Assembly: GCA_949745795.1 (NCBI GenBank)
Contig: CATKAZ010000114.1
Location: 31,694 to 95,693 of the forward strand
Direction: 5' to 3'
DNA from: an uncultured Oscillospiraceae bacterium
GTDB taxonomy: Bacteria > Bacillota > Clostridia > Oscillospirales > Ruminococcaceae
Length of the DNA: 64,000 nt
The notes under the pieces are model-generated. The model saw nothing but the letters and a program-made list of their open reading frames with translations, searched no databases and was not told the DNA's origin. A program made the translations under genes and the position numbers. Numbering within the stretch: position 1 is the first letter of the stretch; every line of letters begins with the position of its first letter. Shown piece after piece: positions 1-8,378 of this stretch.

Positions 1-706
1 ATATTAGATAAATTCCGGCGCCTATAGGGCTTGTATATCCTAAAACAGGAAGAATAGTATCAAAAATCGAAATGCCGTAAAGATCGGCAAAAAACATTGT
101 TGCTATAACTGCAATAAGTCCCGGTATCAGTATATTTATAATAAGAATATTTATTATACTTTCAAATAATGTTCCGCAGCAGTTTAAAACAAATATAGTT
201 AAAGTATATAAAAGGGTCATAATAAGAAGTCCGGCAAATTCACCCTGAATAATCAAAGCTATAAAAGAACCGTCTTCAAGTAATCCGGACATTTTTTCTA
301 CACATACTCCGGAAGCCAGTAAAATTGCAATTGATAAAATGCCGGCAACAATATACGGAACCAAGTATACTGCAAGTCCCGAAAGATAATCACTTAAAAA
401 TTTATATTTACGCTTAATAGGAAGTGAATAAATCATATCCACCTGTGATTTTTTATAAAGATAGCTGAAATTATTAACAGCAATAATGATACCGCAAATT
501 ATAGATACACCTATACAAAATAAAGAGATCAGCGTAAAAAATCCCAAACTCATCATACTTATACTTCCGGTATTGTCTGAATCATATATTGAAGCAGCAG
601 TCAATGTAACTGACAGCATAGGCAATCCCAACAGCTGTAAAATACTGATTATAATCAATATTTTTTTATTTTGTTTAAGGCTGAGCATAAAATTTTTCCA
701 AAACAT
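1..706 (-). CDS. ABC transporter permease, partial (runs off left edge)
   Basis: From an ATG at 706 the minus strand stays open to the first base of the window, so at least 235 residues are present and the C-terminus is missing. At least five hydrophobic segments are visible, including ILIIISILQLLGLPMLSVTL near the N-terminus, which is the pattern of an ABC-2-like permease. The start lies one base beyond the stop of the ATPase gene, so the two are surely co-transcribed and translationally coupled. The substrate cannot be read from sequence; YtrA-regulated transporters of Firmicutes are usually linked to envelope stress or export. Confidence 0.8.
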   Translation of the reverse strand, partial: MFWKNFMLSLKQNKKILIIISILQLLGLPMLSVTLTAASIYDSDNTGSISMMSLGFFTLISLFCIGVSIICGIIIAVNNFSYLYKKSQVDMIYSLPIKRKYKFLSDYLSGLAVYLVPYIVAGILSIAILLASGVCVEKMSGLLEDGSFIALIIQGEFAGLLIMTLLYTLTIFVLNCCGTLFESIINILIINILIPGLIAVIATMFFADLYGISIFDTILPVLGYTSPIGAGIYLI

Positions 707-707
707 A

Positions 708-1643
708 CTATCTGTTCTCTGTTTCAATGGCATTATAGTCATAACCCAGCACCTCCATTTCGTAAATAAATATTTCTTCCAGGGACAGCGGAATTATATC
801 AAGAACTATAGGGTTTTTAGGTTCAAGCTTCTTTTTTATTTCCTCTACCTCTCCCCTGGCTATCAAATAATAAACGCTTTGATTTTTCTCGTAATGCAGA
901 ATTTCGACTCCTGTTCCGGCAAGCTCTTCCTTTGAATAATACTGCGGCATATCCGGATCAGCAGATCTAAATACTGCCTGAATTTTATGTATATTCCCCT
1001 TAACACTGTCAAGATCCCTGGAAAAAATAATTTTTCCCTGATGCAGCAATGCCACACTTTCACAGACCTCATTTATTTCTTTCAGATTATGGGAGGAAAT
1101 AATTGTAGTCAAATTTCTGTCGATCATAGCGTCCACAAGCATTCTCTTTACAATAATTCTCATAGTTGGATCAAGACCGTCAAAAGCTTCATCAAGCAGC
1201 AGATAGTCAGTCTGACATGCCAAAGCTGTAATTACAACTGCCTGACGTTTCATTCCCTTTGAAAAAGCGTTAAGCTTTTTCTTAAACGGAAGATTTATAG
1301 TACTTCTAAGTTTTTCAAAAAGCTCCTCCGAAAATTTTGGATAAAAGCTTTTGTAATAATTTTTCAGTTCCTCCAATGTAAAGGATGTAAACTGAATAGT
1401 TTCGTCATTTATAAAAAATATTCTCTTTTTGACCTCAGGATTATCAAATACAGCTTCTCCGTCAATCCAGACTTCTCCTGCTTCCTGTTTGTAAATACCG
1501 GCAAGTAATCTCAGTATAGTAGATTTGCCCGCACCGTTAGATCCCAGCAAACCAAACGCCGTTCCTTGAGGAATAGTAAGGTCAATACCGTCAAGAACCT
1601 GAAAATCATCAAATTTCTTGACAACGCCTTTTAATTCTATCAT
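708..1643 (-). CDS. ABC transporter ATP-binding protein (YtrB-like)
   Basis: This 311-residue cytoplasmic ATPase powers the adjacent permease. Walker A (GLLGSNGAGKST, about residues 31-42), an ABC signature variant (FSKGMKRQ) and Walker B (LLLDEAFDGLD) are all present, followed by an H-loop histidine (SSHNLKE). About 100 residues after the H-loop form the accessory C-terminal part common in ABC-2 ATPases. The start has a GGGGTGG Shine-Dalgarno, and its ATG overlaps the stop of the upstream regulator gene (ATGA). The order regulator, ATPase, permease is that of ytrAB-type operons. The substrate is unknown. Confidence 0.9.
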   Translation of the reverse strand: MIELKGVVKKFDDFQVLDGIDLTIPQGTAFGLLGSNGAGKSTILRLLAGIYKQEAGEVWIDGEAVFDNPEVKKRIFFINDETIQFTSFTLEELKNYYKSFYPKFSEELFEKLRSTINLPFKKKLNAFSKGMKRQAVVITALACQTDYLLLDEAFDGLDPTMRIIVKRMLVDAMIDRNLTTIISSHNLKEINEVCESVALLHQGKIIFSRDLDSVKGNIHKIQAVFRSADPDMPQYYSKEELAGTGVEILHYEKNQSVYYLIARGEVEEIKKKLEPKNPIVLDIIPLSLEEIFIYEMEVLGYDYNAIETENR

Positions 1644-1993
1644 ATTTCCACCCCATCTATTCTATTTTTAAGTTCATCTTTTGTAATACCGATTTTAACA
1701 GCCTCATTGACCGAATTGTCAAAATCTTCTAAAATATAGTCCTTAACGGAAGAATCGCAAATCTTTGCTATAAAGCTGCCTCTTCCCGAAACAGAATATA
1801 TAATCTTATTTCTTTCAAGTTCTTGATATGCTTTAGCAACTGTATTAGGATTTACACCGATTTCCTTTGCCAAACTTCTTACGCTTGGCAGCTGTTCATT
1901 TTCTTTTAATACTCCTTTAATTATCAGCTCAATGGTTTTTTTGTAAAGCTGTTCATAAATCGGCATTCTACTTTGCAGGTCAAGATCAAACAT
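1640..1993 (-). CDS. GntR-family regulator, YtrA subfamily
   Basis: A short (117-residue) GntR protein with a winged helix (about residues 10-75; PSVRSLAKEIGVNPNTVAKAYQELE is the recognition region) and only a short C-terminal helix pair, the hallmark of the YtrA subfamily. The N-terminal SRMPIYEQLYKK motif is typical. I place the start at the ATG at 1993, behind a GAAAGGA site about 12 bases upstream; an in-frame ATG at 2005 sits too close to that site. It heads the operon and probably represses it, as YtrA proteins do; a candidate imperfect palindrome (ACGTT...AACGT) lies at about 2016-2037 between gene and promoter. Confidence 0.88.
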   Translation of the reverse strand: MFDLDLQSRMPIYEQLYKKTIELIIKGVLKENEQLPSVRSLAKEIGVNPNTVAKAYQELERNKIIYSVSGRGSFIAKICDSSVKDYILEDFDNSVNEAVKIGITKDELKNRIDGVEI

Positions 1994-2015
1994 ATATATG
2001 ACCATTCCTTTCACT

Positions 2016-2037
2016 ACGTTCACTGTTTCAGTAACGT
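2016..2037. promoter_or_regulatory. Candidate operator upstream of the YtrA-type regulator
   Basis: An imperfect inverted repeat (ACGTTCACTG, TTT, CAGTAACGT) lies about 20 bases upstream of the regulator gene. Its position in the leader suits autoregulation by the GntR protein. This is inferred from position and symmetry only. Confidence 0.4.
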
Positions 2038-2057
2038 TTTTAATTATTTCATATGAA

Positions 2058-2098
2058 AAAAATAAAACAGAGAATTCTCAGATTATGCCCTGTTCCAA
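2058..2098 (-). terminator. Probable terminator of the lipoprotein gene
   Basis: Just past the lipoprotein stop the minus strand can fold ACAG with CTGT around an inner GAGAATTCTC palindrome, followed by a T-rich run. The outer stem is short, so it is only moderately convincing. Confidence 0.4.
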
Positions 2099-2101
2099 CT
2101 T

Positions 2102-2902
2102 TTACTTTACTTCTGCTTTATAATATTTATAGTTTATATTTACCGCTACAGCATCTGTCACGCTAATGCCGGATATTTCATAAATATCTTTATAAAACCA
2201 AGAATCTCGTTTCTGACTATTTTCACCAAACCAATCAATACTATTTAATTCATCCGTAGATAGTGACTTTTTCGTGTCTGAATCAAAAGTGATTTGTTCT
2301 GCAATAACAGTAAGATAGTTTCCCAGTTCACTATCCGATACGGTTTCCGAAGTAACTTGATAAATGACACCATCACAAATTAATTGAGTTGCATTATCAG
2401 GATTTATTTTAAATTGATTGCTTAGTGAATCTTGTTTTAATGATGTAAAATCAAATATTGTATCTTGAGTTGTGATTTTTTCAGTAGGAATGGCTTTATG
2501 ATGATCGTTATTAACATCTACTATCAGGTAATCAGAATCATCTGAAGCAGTGTACACGTTTAAAAAACTAATAACGATGGCATTATCGTCTATACCTTCC
2601 CTGAAATCAAAAATTGATTTATCCATATCATTTTGCTCCAGTATTTTTCCGTCTTCATTTACTGCTGCAACTTTACGGATATAACCAACCCACTCTCCTA
2701 TACTTTCGTTATAATAAGTATCTTCTAATATTGTATAGCTGTCGGACATAAAAGTAAATTGCGTTACATTATCTGTATTTAGTACACATTCCTCTTTATC
2801 ACTAAAGTTTTCTTCAATTTTATCTTGAATTATTCCACAACCTGTTAACGTAATACAGAACATCATTAAAAAAAATATTGTAAAATATTTTTTAAAGTTC
2901 AT
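2102..2902 (-). CDS. Predicted lipoprotein of unknown function
   Basis: A 266-residue exported lipoprotein. The N-terminus has two lysines, a hydrophobic stretch (FTIFFLMMFCITL) and a lipobox LTGC with Cys22 as the acylation site, so it should be anchored to the outer face of the membrane. The rest is acidic and beta-rich and I recognise no family. It is preceded by a perfect AGGAGG site and a TTGACA-17-TATACT promoter with a 20-bp palindrome in its leader, so it is probably tightly regulated on its own. There is no partner gene: it lies between pdxR and the YtrA-type operon. Confidence 0.75.
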   Translation of the reverse strand: MNFKKYFTIFFLMMFCITLTGCGIIQDKIEENFSDKEECVLNTDNVTQFTFMSDSYTILEDTYYNESIGEWVGYIRKVAAVNEDGKILEQNDMDKSIFDFREGIDDNAIVISFLNVYTASDDSDYLIVDVNNDHHKAIPTEKITTQDTIFDFTSLKQDSLSNQFKINPDNATQLICDGVIYQVTSETVSDSELGNYLTVIAEQITFDSDTKKSLSTDELNSIDWFGENSQKRDSWFYKDIYEISGISVTDAVAVNINYKYYKAEVK

Positions 2903-2920
2903 AATTATTTCCTCCTGTTT

Positions 2921-2940
2921 TTGAGCGGTGTACCGTTCAA
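2921..2940. promoter_or_regulatory. 20-bp inverted repeat in the lipoprotein gene leader (operator candidate)
   Basis: TTGAGCGGTG/TACCGTTCAA is a near-perfect palindrome between the -10 box and the ribosome-binding site of the lipoprotein gene. Its shape resembles TetR-family operators, but no TetR gene is in this window. Confidence 0.5.
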
Positions 2941-2952
2941 ACTAATACAGTT

Positions 2953-2981
2953 AGTATACACTAAATTTTATATTTTGTCAA
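2953..2981 (-). promoter_or_regulatory. Sigma-A promoter of the lipoprotein gene
   Basis: The minus strand reads TTGACA, 17 bases, TATACT. The -35 box overlaps the last codon and stop of pdxR, so a short distance separates the two units. Confidence 0.75.
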
Positions 2982-4399
2982 GTATTTTTCAATTCAAAAT
3001 TACCAAAAGTCCATGATTTTTCAAGACATTCAACACCTTCAAGTATTTCCTTTTCATCAAGTCCGGAATATCCCGCAACAATACTGCTCTTCGGAATCTT
3101 TTCATTACCAAACGAATAATATTCTGAAAGTCCGTAAACCTTAACATTTTCCTCAGCCGCAGAATTAACAAGCTGCTTTTCATTCATACCATTTTTGACT
3201 TCCATAAGTACATGCAGTCCCGAATCAAGTCCTTTAAGGCATACACACTCCTTCAACCGACATGAATTTATAGCATTTGTCAGTGTATCTCTTCTTTGAC
3301 GGTAAAGCTTTTTCATTCGTCTTATATGTCTTTCAAAATGTCCCCTGCCCATAAATTTAGATAGAGTAAGCTGTTCAAATACAGGTACTGTACATGCATA
3401 AAATCCCAGTTCCTTCATAAATTTTTCAAGAAGCTTTGGAGGAAGAATCATATAGCTGATTCTCATTGACGGAGCAAGGCTTTTAGTAAAAGTATTGATA
3501 TAAATTACTCTGTCGCAGCTGTCAAGGCTTTTCATTGCCGGTAAAGGTTTTCCTGAAAATCTAAATTCACTGTCATAATCATCTTCTATAATATATCTGT
3601 TAGGAGAAGAATTTGCCCAATTTAAAATTTCCGTTCTTCTGTTTACAGGCATAGCCATTCCCAAAGGAAAATGATGAGACGGTGTAATGTGTAAAGCGTC
3701 AGCCTGTGAATTTTTTATATAATTACACTCTGCACCAAATTCGTCCATAGGAATAGGAAGAATTTTTAAGCAATTAGCATTAAATATTTTATAAATTTTT
3801 GTATATCCCGGATTTTCAATACCGTAAACCAAATTTCTTCCTAAAAGCTGGATAATAAGCCCTGTTAAGTATTCAGAACCTGCTCCGATTACAACCTGAT
3901 CAGGATGCGCACAAATTCCACGAAAACTTTTAAGATAATTTACAATCTCCAAACGGAGTTCATAAATACCTCTTGAATCACATGTACTAAGCAGTTCCGG
4001 ACTCTGCTCGCTTAAAGTTTCCCGTGAAAGCTTTGCCCAAGTGGAAAATGGAAACAAAGCGGTATCAACCATATTTGTTTTAAAATTATATTTATATTTC
4101 TTATGCTGGCATTTTTCAGGCATATAAATACTTTTATTTTCCGCCCGTGTATGGTACTGAACCGCTTCGGCATAATATCCGCTTCCCGGCTTTGAGGTTA
4201 TATAACCCTCTGCCATAAGCTGTGAATAAGCAGTCTCAACAGTTACAATACTCACCTTAAGATGAGAAGCCAGTTCACGCTTAGAAGGCAGCTTTTCTCC
4301 AAACTTTATTCTGCCCGTTTCAAGCTCGTTTCTTATATGACAGTAAAGCTGTTCGTAAAGAGGAACTTTATCATTAGAATACAGATTAAATGTTAACAT
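2978..4399 (-). CDS. pdxR: MocR-type GntR/aminotransferase regulator of PLP synthesis
   Basis: A 473-residue MocR protein. Residues 1-75 are a GntR winged helix (PLYEQLYCHIRNELETGRI; KLPSKRELASHLKVS) and about 110-473 a fold-type-I aminotransferase domain (IIEDDYDSEFRF, with the PLP-lysine region NTFTKSLAPSMRISY). Such proteins sense pyridoxal 5'-phosphate and control vitamin B6 genes. It faces pdxST across 128 bases with overlapping promoters, which identifies it as PdxR. I use the ATG at 4399 (AAGG 10 bases upstream); an in-frame TTG at 4426 lacks a good site. In the family, PdxR activates pdxST when PLP is scarce and represses itself. Confidence 0.9.
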   Translation of the reverse strand: MLTFNLYSNDKVPLYEQLYCHIRNELETGRIKFGEKLPSKRELASHLKVSIVTVETAYSQLMAEGYITSKPGSGYYAEAVQYHTRAENKSIYMPEKCQHKKYKYNFKTNMVDTALFPFSTWAKLSRETLSEQSPELLSTCDSRGIYELRLEIVNYLKSFRGICAHPDQVVIGAGSEYLTGLIIQLLGRNLVYGIENPGYTKIYKIFNANCLKILPIPMDEFGAECNYIKNSQADALHITPSHHFPLGMAMPVNRRTEILNWANSSPNRYIIEDDYDSEFRFSGKPLPAMKSLDSCDRVIYINTFTKSLAPSMRISYMILPPKLLEKFMKELGFYACTVPVFEQLTLSKFMGRGHFERHIRRMKKLYRQRRDTLTNAINSCRLKECVCLKGLDSGLHVLMEVKNGMNEKQLVNSAAEENVKVYGLSEYYSFGNEKIPKSSIVAGYSGLDEKEILEGVECLEKSWTFGNFELKNT

Positions 4400-4435
4400 A
4401 ATAACCGACCTTATTAAAAATTCCAAAACTGACTA

Positions 4436-4491
4436 TTGAAGTAATGTCAATTCAGTAGTATTATTATAGCGTACTAAAAAAAAACAGTCAA
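4436..4491. promoter_or_regulatory. Overlapping divergent pdxR/pdxS promoters
   Basis: On the plus strand TTGAAG (4436-4441), 17 bases, TATTAT (4459-4464) serves pdxS. On the minus strand TTGACT (4491-4486), 17 bases, TATAAT (4468-4463) serves pdxR. The two -10 boxes share bases 4463-4464, so both promoters cannot be occupied at once. An AGTAAAAATTTACT near-palindrome at about 4491-4504 is a possible PdxR contact. Confidence 0.75.
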
Positions 4492-4527
4492 GTAAAAATT
4501 TACTGCTGGCAGAAAGGTTTGAAACTC

Positions 4528-5403
4528 ATGGCAAACGAACGTTATAAACTGAATAAAGAATTAGCGCAGATGCTCAAAGGCGGAGTAATTATGGACGTAA
4601 CTACTCCTGAACAAGCAAAAATTGCTGAAGCGGCAGGTGCATGCGCAGTAATGGCACTGGAAAGAATTCCGGCTGATATCCGTGCGGCTGGCGGTGTTTC
4701 AAGAATGAGCGACCCGAAAATGATAAAAGGTATTCAAGAGGCTGTATCAATTCCTGTTATGGCTAAATGCAGAATCGGTCATTTTGCAGAAGCACAGATA
4801 CTTCAGGCTATAGAAATCGACTATATTGATGAAAGTGAAGTTTTATCCCCGGCCGATGATAAGTATCATATTGATAAGACAAAGTTTGAAGTACCGTTTG
4901 TATGCGGCGCTAAAGATTTAGGAGAAGCCCTCAGAAGAATAAGCGAAGGCGCTTCAATGATAAGAACAAAGGGCGAACCCGGCACAGGTGACGTTGTTCA
5001 GGCAGTAAGACACATGAGAATGATGCAAGGTGAAATCCGCAGACTCACTTCAATGTCAAAAGACGAGCTTTATCAGGCAGCCAAGGACTTACAGGTAAAC
5101 TATACTTTAGTAGAATACGTTGCCGAAAACGGTAAGCTGCCAGTTGTAAACTTTGCCGCAGGCGGTGTTGCAACTCCGGCAGATGCAGCTCTTATGATGC
5201 AGCTTGGCGCAGAGGGAGTATTTGTCGGCTCGGGAATTTTCAAATCCGGAAATCCTGAAAAACGTGCCTCATCAATTGTAAAAGCAGTTACAAATTACAA
5301 TGATTATAAAATGCTGGCTGAACTTTCAGAAGATTTAGGTGAAGCAATGGTAGGTATTAATGAACAGGAAATCCAGTTGCTTATGGCTGAAAGAGGCAAA
5401 TAA
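4528..5403 (+). CDS. pdxS: Pyridoxal 5'-phosphate synthase, PdxS (lyase) subunit
   Basis: PdxS condenses ribose 5-phosphate, glyceraldehyde 3-phosphate and ammonia into PLP, forming the dodecameric core of PLP synthase. The 291-residue TIM barrel has the expected length and signature stretches ([67 protein letters not shown]). The start is the ATG at 4528 behind AGAAAGG; an upstream in-frame TTG is rejected. The stop overlaps the pdxT start by one base. Cytoplasmic; expressed from the PdxR-controlled promoter. Confidence 0.98.
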   Translation: MANERYKLNKELAQMLKGGVIMDVTTPEQAKIAEAAGACAVMALERIPADIRAAGGVSRMSDPKMIKGIQEAVSIPVMAKCRIGHFAEAQILQAIEIDYIDESEVLSPADDKYHIDKTKFEVPFVCGAKDLGEALRRISEGASMIRTKGEPGTGDVVQAVRHMRMMQGEIRRLTSMSKDELYQAAKDLQVNYTLVEYVAENGKLPVVNFAAGGVATPADAALMMQLGAEGVFVGSGIFKSGNPEKRASSIVKAVTNYNDYKMLAELSEDLGEAMVGINEQEIQLLMAERGK

Positions 5404-5969
5404 TGAGAGTAGGTGTTCTTGCTCTTCAAGGCGCATTTATCGAACATGAAAGAATGCTGAAAAGTCTTGGCACTGAAACCTTTGAAATTAGACAAAAAAA
5501 AGACATTGAAACTAATATGGATGCTATCGTTCTTCCGGGCGGTGAAAGCACCGTTATGGGCAAGCTTTTAAATGACCTTGAACTTATGAATCCTATTCGT
5601 GAAATGATTAAAAACGGACTTCCTGCATTCGGAACATGTGCCGGACTGATTCTTCTTGCTGAAAAAATTTACGAGGATAAATTAAGTCATATCGGAACAA
5701 TGAATATAACCGCAAGAAGAAATGCATACGGCAGACAGCTTGGCAGTTTTGAAACCAGCGATGAATTTAAAGGCATAGGTAAAATACCAATGACCTTTAT
5801 AAGAGCGCCTTATATTGAATCCGTTGGTGAAAAAGCAGAGATACTGTCAACGGTAAACGGTAAAATAGTTGCCGCAAAACAAAATAAACAACTGGTTACT
5901 GCTTTTCATCCGGAACTTACAAATAGTAATGCAGTACATAAATATTTTATCGAAAATATGGTTAAATAG
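5403..5969 (+). CDS. pdxT: Pyridoxal 5'-phosphate synthase, PdxT (glutaminase) subunit
   Basis: A class I glutaminase that feeds ammonia to PdxS. The 188-residue protein shows the GGEST motif (about residues 46-50), the nucleophile-bearing TCAG (Cys near residue 78) and the C-terminal FHPELT with the catalytic His-Glu pair. Length and order match Bacillus PdxT. It is translationally coupled to pdxS through a TAATG overlap, which suits a 1:1 complex. A hairpin follows the stop. Confidence 0.98.
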   Translation: MRVGVLALQGAFIEHERMLKSLGTETFEIRQKKDIETNMDAIVLPGGESTVMGKLLNDLELMNPIREMIKNGLPAFGTCAGLILLAEKIYEDKLSHIGTMNITARRNAYGRQLGSFETSDEFKGIGKIPMTFIRAPYIESVGEKAEILSTVNGKIVAAKQNKQLVTAFHPELTNSNAVHKYFIENMVK

Positions 5970-5973
5970 AATA

Positions 5974-6005
5974 AAGCCGTCGGGAATAAATCCTCGACGG
6001 TTTTA
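5974..6005 (+). terminator. Terminator after pdxST
   Basis: CCGTCG pairs with CGACGG around a loop and is followed by TTTTAT. The T-run is short, so termination may be partial. Confidence 0.55.
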
Positions 6006-6044
6006 TGTATTGTTACTATATAGTAATAAAATATTTTTTTGCCC

Positions 6045-6073
6045 TTGACTTTTCGACTTTAAAGTGATATACT
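6045..6073 (+). promoter_or_regulatory. Promoter of the DAHP synthase gene
   Basis: TTGACT, 17 bases, TATACT, ending about 34 bases before the start codon. It separates the aromatic genes from pdxST. Confidence 0.75.
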
Positions 6074-6106
6074 ATTTAAAGCGAATAAGTAAAGGAGTTA
6101 TTAAAA

Positions 6107-7114
6107 ATGATTATAGTATGCAAAAATTCTAATGAAACAGAAATAAAAAATTTAACAGATAAATTTGAAGACCTTGGATTCAGAACACATCTCAGCACAG
6201 GTACTGAAACAACTATTATCGGACTTATAGGTGATACTTCAAAAATTGATGTTGAAGACGTTGCCGCCCTTAATATCGTTGAAAAGGTACAAAGAGTTTC
6301 AGAACCTTACAAACTGGTAAATAGAAAGTTTCATAATGAAGATACAATTATAGACGTAAACGGCGTTAAAATCGGCGGAAGTCATTTTGCGGTAATGGCA
6401 GGTCCATGTTCTATTGAAAGCGAAGAACAGATTGTAAGCTGTGCAAAAGCAGTAAAGGCATCAGGAGCAAACTTTTTAAGAGGCGGAGCTTTTAAACCCC
6501 GTACTTCACCTTATGCATTCAGAGGTCTTAAAGCAAAAGGACTGGAGCTTCTTCTGACAGCAAAAAAAGAAACAGGACTTCCCATTGTAACAGAACTTAT
6601 GAGCCTTGAACATCTGGATTTATTCAATGATGTTGATATTATTCAAATCGGCGCAAGAAACATGCAAAACTTTGAAATGCTTGCAGAAATCGGAAAATGC
6701 CGCAAGCCCATACTTCTCAAAAGAGGTCTTGCAAATACTATTGAAGAATGGCTGATGAGCGCCGAATACATTATGTCCGAAGGTAATGAGAATGTAATTC
6801 TCTGCGAAAGAGGAATCCGTACATTTGAAACTGCTACAAGAAATACTTTTGATGTTTCGGCGATTCCGGTACTTCATAATCTTACTCATCTGCCTGTTAT
6901 TGCAGATCCAAGCCACGCTTCCGGAAAATCTTCGCTTATAAAGCCACTTGCAAAATCAGCAGTTGCAGCCGGTGCAGACGGTCTTATGATCGAAGTTCAT
7001 CCCGAACCGTCAAAAGCGCTGTGCGACGGCGCACAGTCCCTTACTCCGGAAGCATTTGATAATGTAATGACAGATGTAAAAAAGCTGTGTGAATTTGAAA
7101 ATAAAACTTTATAA
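6107..7114 (+). CDS. aroF: 3-deoxy-7-phosphoheptulonate synthase (DAHP synthase, type I-beta)
   Basis: Catalyses the first step of the shikimate pathway, phosphoenolpyruvate plus erythrose 4-phosphate to DAHP. The 335-residue protein has an N-terminal ferredoxin-like regulatory domain (residues 1-65) and a KDSA/AroG-type barrel with [31 protein letters not shown] and [11 protein letters not shown] motifs; the Cys in GPC and the His near IEVHPEP fit metal binding. The N-terminal ACT-like domain is the usual feedback site (tyrosine in Thermotoga). An AAAGGAG site precedes the ATG. It shares an operon with the tyrosine-branch dehydrogenase, which supports feedback by tyrosine (inferred). Confidence 0.96.
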   Translation: MIIVCKNSNETEIKNLTDKFEDLGFRTHLSTGTETTIIGLIGDTSKIDVEDVAALNIVEKVQRVSEPYKLVNRKFHNEDTIIDVNGVKIGGSHFAVMAGPCSIESEEQIVSCAKAVKASGANFLRGGAFKPRTSPYAFRGLKAKGLELLLTAKKETGLPIVTELMSLEHLDLFNDVDIIQIGARNMQNFEMLAEIGKCRKPILLKRGLANTIEEWLMSAEYIMSEGNENVILCERGIRTFETATRNTFDVSAIPVLHNLTHLPVIADPSHASGKSSLIKPLAKSAVAAGADGLMIEVHPEPSKALCDGAQSLTPEAFDNVMTDVKKLCEFENKTL

Positions 7115-7126
7115 GGAATGGTAGAA

Positions 7127-7981
7127 ATGAAAATACTTATTGTAGGTTTGGGTCTTATCGGCGGTTCTTACTGCAAAGCAATTACAAGCTATACAAATCA
7201 TGAAGTATACGGTCTTAACAGAAATCAAAAAGTAATAGAAGACGCAGTAAATTGCGGCTGTATTATAAGGGGCGCAGACGTATCCGAGCTTGACTTATTT
7301 GATATGGTAATTGTATGTCTGCATCCGCAGCCTACCGAACAGTTTATGAAAGATAATATGAGTAAATTTAAAAAAGGCTGTATACTTACAGACGTCTGCG
7401 GTATAAAAGGTCAGATGACTATCAATATGACCAAGCTTGCTGCTGAACACGGTATAAATTATGTCGGCACTCACCCTATGGCAGGTAAAGAACGTTTCGG
7501 TTTTGACTTTTCAGACGGTTCTCTGTTTATCGGCGCTAATTTTATTGTTACGCCGCTGCCTGAAACCGACAAAAACTCCGTCCTTACTGTTGAAACCCTG
7601 GCAAGGGATATGGGATTCGGCAAAATCGTGGAAACATCTCCCTTTGACCATGACAGCATAATCGCTTATACTTCCCAGCTTGCCCATGTAGTTTCAAGCG
7701 CATATGTTAAAAGTCCGACAATGCAGAAGGAACTTGGTTTCAGTGCAGGAAGCTTTAAGGATATGACAAGAGTGGCAACTTTAAACGAAACAATGTGGAC
7801 AACGCTTTTTATGTCAAACCGTGACTGCCTTGTATTTGAAATCGACGAGCTTATAAAGCATCTGACAGAATACCGTGACGCTATTGCGGATAACGACAGC
7901 GATACTCTTGAGCAGCTTCTAAAGGACGGCCGTATTCTCAAAGAAGAAAATTTAAAATTGCGTACAAAGGAAAGCGAATAA
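7127..7981 (+). CDS. tyrA: Prephenate dehydrogenase (TyrA type)
   Basis: Oxidatively decarboxylates prephenate to 4-hydroxyphenylpyruvate in tyrosine synthesis. The 284-residue protein opens with a Rossmann NAD-binding motif (VGLGLIGGSYCKAI, residues 5-18), and carries THPMAGKE (substrate-binding His) and the helical dimerisation domain (AYTSQLAHVVSSAY, GFSAGSFKDMTRVA). I choose the ATG at 7127 because AAGGA lies at the right distance; an in-frame ATG at 7118 sits almost on top of it. No chorismate mutase or ACT domain is fused. It follows the DAHP synthase by 12 bases. Confidence 0.93.
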   Translation: MKILIVGLGLIGGSYCKAITSYTNHEVYGLNRNQKVIEDAVNCGCIIRGADVSELDLFDMVIVCLHPQPTEQFMKDNMSKFKKGCILTDVCGIKGQMTINMTKLAAEHGINYVGTHPMAGKERFGFDFSDGSLFIGANFIVTPLPETDKNSVLTVETLARDMGFGKIVETSPFDHDSIIAYTSQLAHVVSSAYVKSPTMQKELGFSAGSFKDMTRVATLNETMWTTLFMSNRDCLVFEIDELIKHLTEYRDAIADNDSDTLEQLLKDGRILKEENLKLRTKESE

Positions 7982-7983
7982 GC

Positions 7984-8012
7984 TTGTTAAATCATAAAAT
8001 TAATGGTATAAT
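7984..8012 (+). promoter_or_regulatory. Promoter of the Dabb gene
   Basis: TTGTTA, 17 bases, TATAAT lies immediately after the tyrA stop, so the next gene can be transcribed separately. Confidence 0.65.
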
Positions 8013-8042
8013 AAGGTTATAAAACCAAAGGAGTAATAAATT

Positions 8043-8348
8043 ATGATAAAACATATTGTCATGTTCAAGCTCTCAGAAAATGCAGACGGCAAAACTAAAA
8101 AAGAAAACCTAGATATCGCAATGAATATGCTTAAAAATTTCAAAGAGCTGATTCCGGTAATAAAGGATTTTAAAGCGGTTGCAAATTCAACCGATGCTCC
8201 CGACAGCAATTATGATATTGCCTTAATATGCGACTTTGAAAGTATTGACGATTTAAATGAATATCAAAACCATCCCGAACATTTAAAATTCGGAAAGTTT
8301 ATAACTCAAGTCAGAGAATCCAGAGCATGTATTGATTATGAATACTAA
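8043..8348 (+). CDS. Stress-responsive alpha/beta-barrel (Dabb) domain protein
   Basis: A 101-residue single-domain protein opening MIKHIVMFKL, with the conserved pattern of the Dabb family (a dimeric ferredoxin-like barrel): a first strand with His, a mid-protein YDIALICDFESIDDLNEYQNHPEHLKF block and a terminal strand. The family includes plant stress proteins and bacterial proteins of unknown role; no reaction can be assigned. It has its own promoter and an AAAGGAG site, and ends in a strong bidirectional terminator shared with gatB-aspS. Confidence 0.88.
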   Translation: MIKHIVMFKLSENADGKTKKENLDIAMNMLKNFKELIPVIKDFKAVANSTDAPDSNYDIALICDFESIDDLNEYQNHPEHLKFGKFITQVRESRACIDYEY

Positions 8349-8349
8349 A

Positions 8350-8378
8350 AAATCCCTGCATAAGCAGGGATTTTTTTT
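8350..8378. terminator. Bidirectional terminator between the Dabb gene and gatB-aspS
   Basis: AATCCCTGC and GCAGGGATT form a perfect stem around a four-base loop, with A-tract and T-tract on either side. It can end the plus-strand Dabb transcript and, on the minus strand, the gat operon; its right arm runs up to the gatB-aspS stop codon. Confidence 0.9.
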
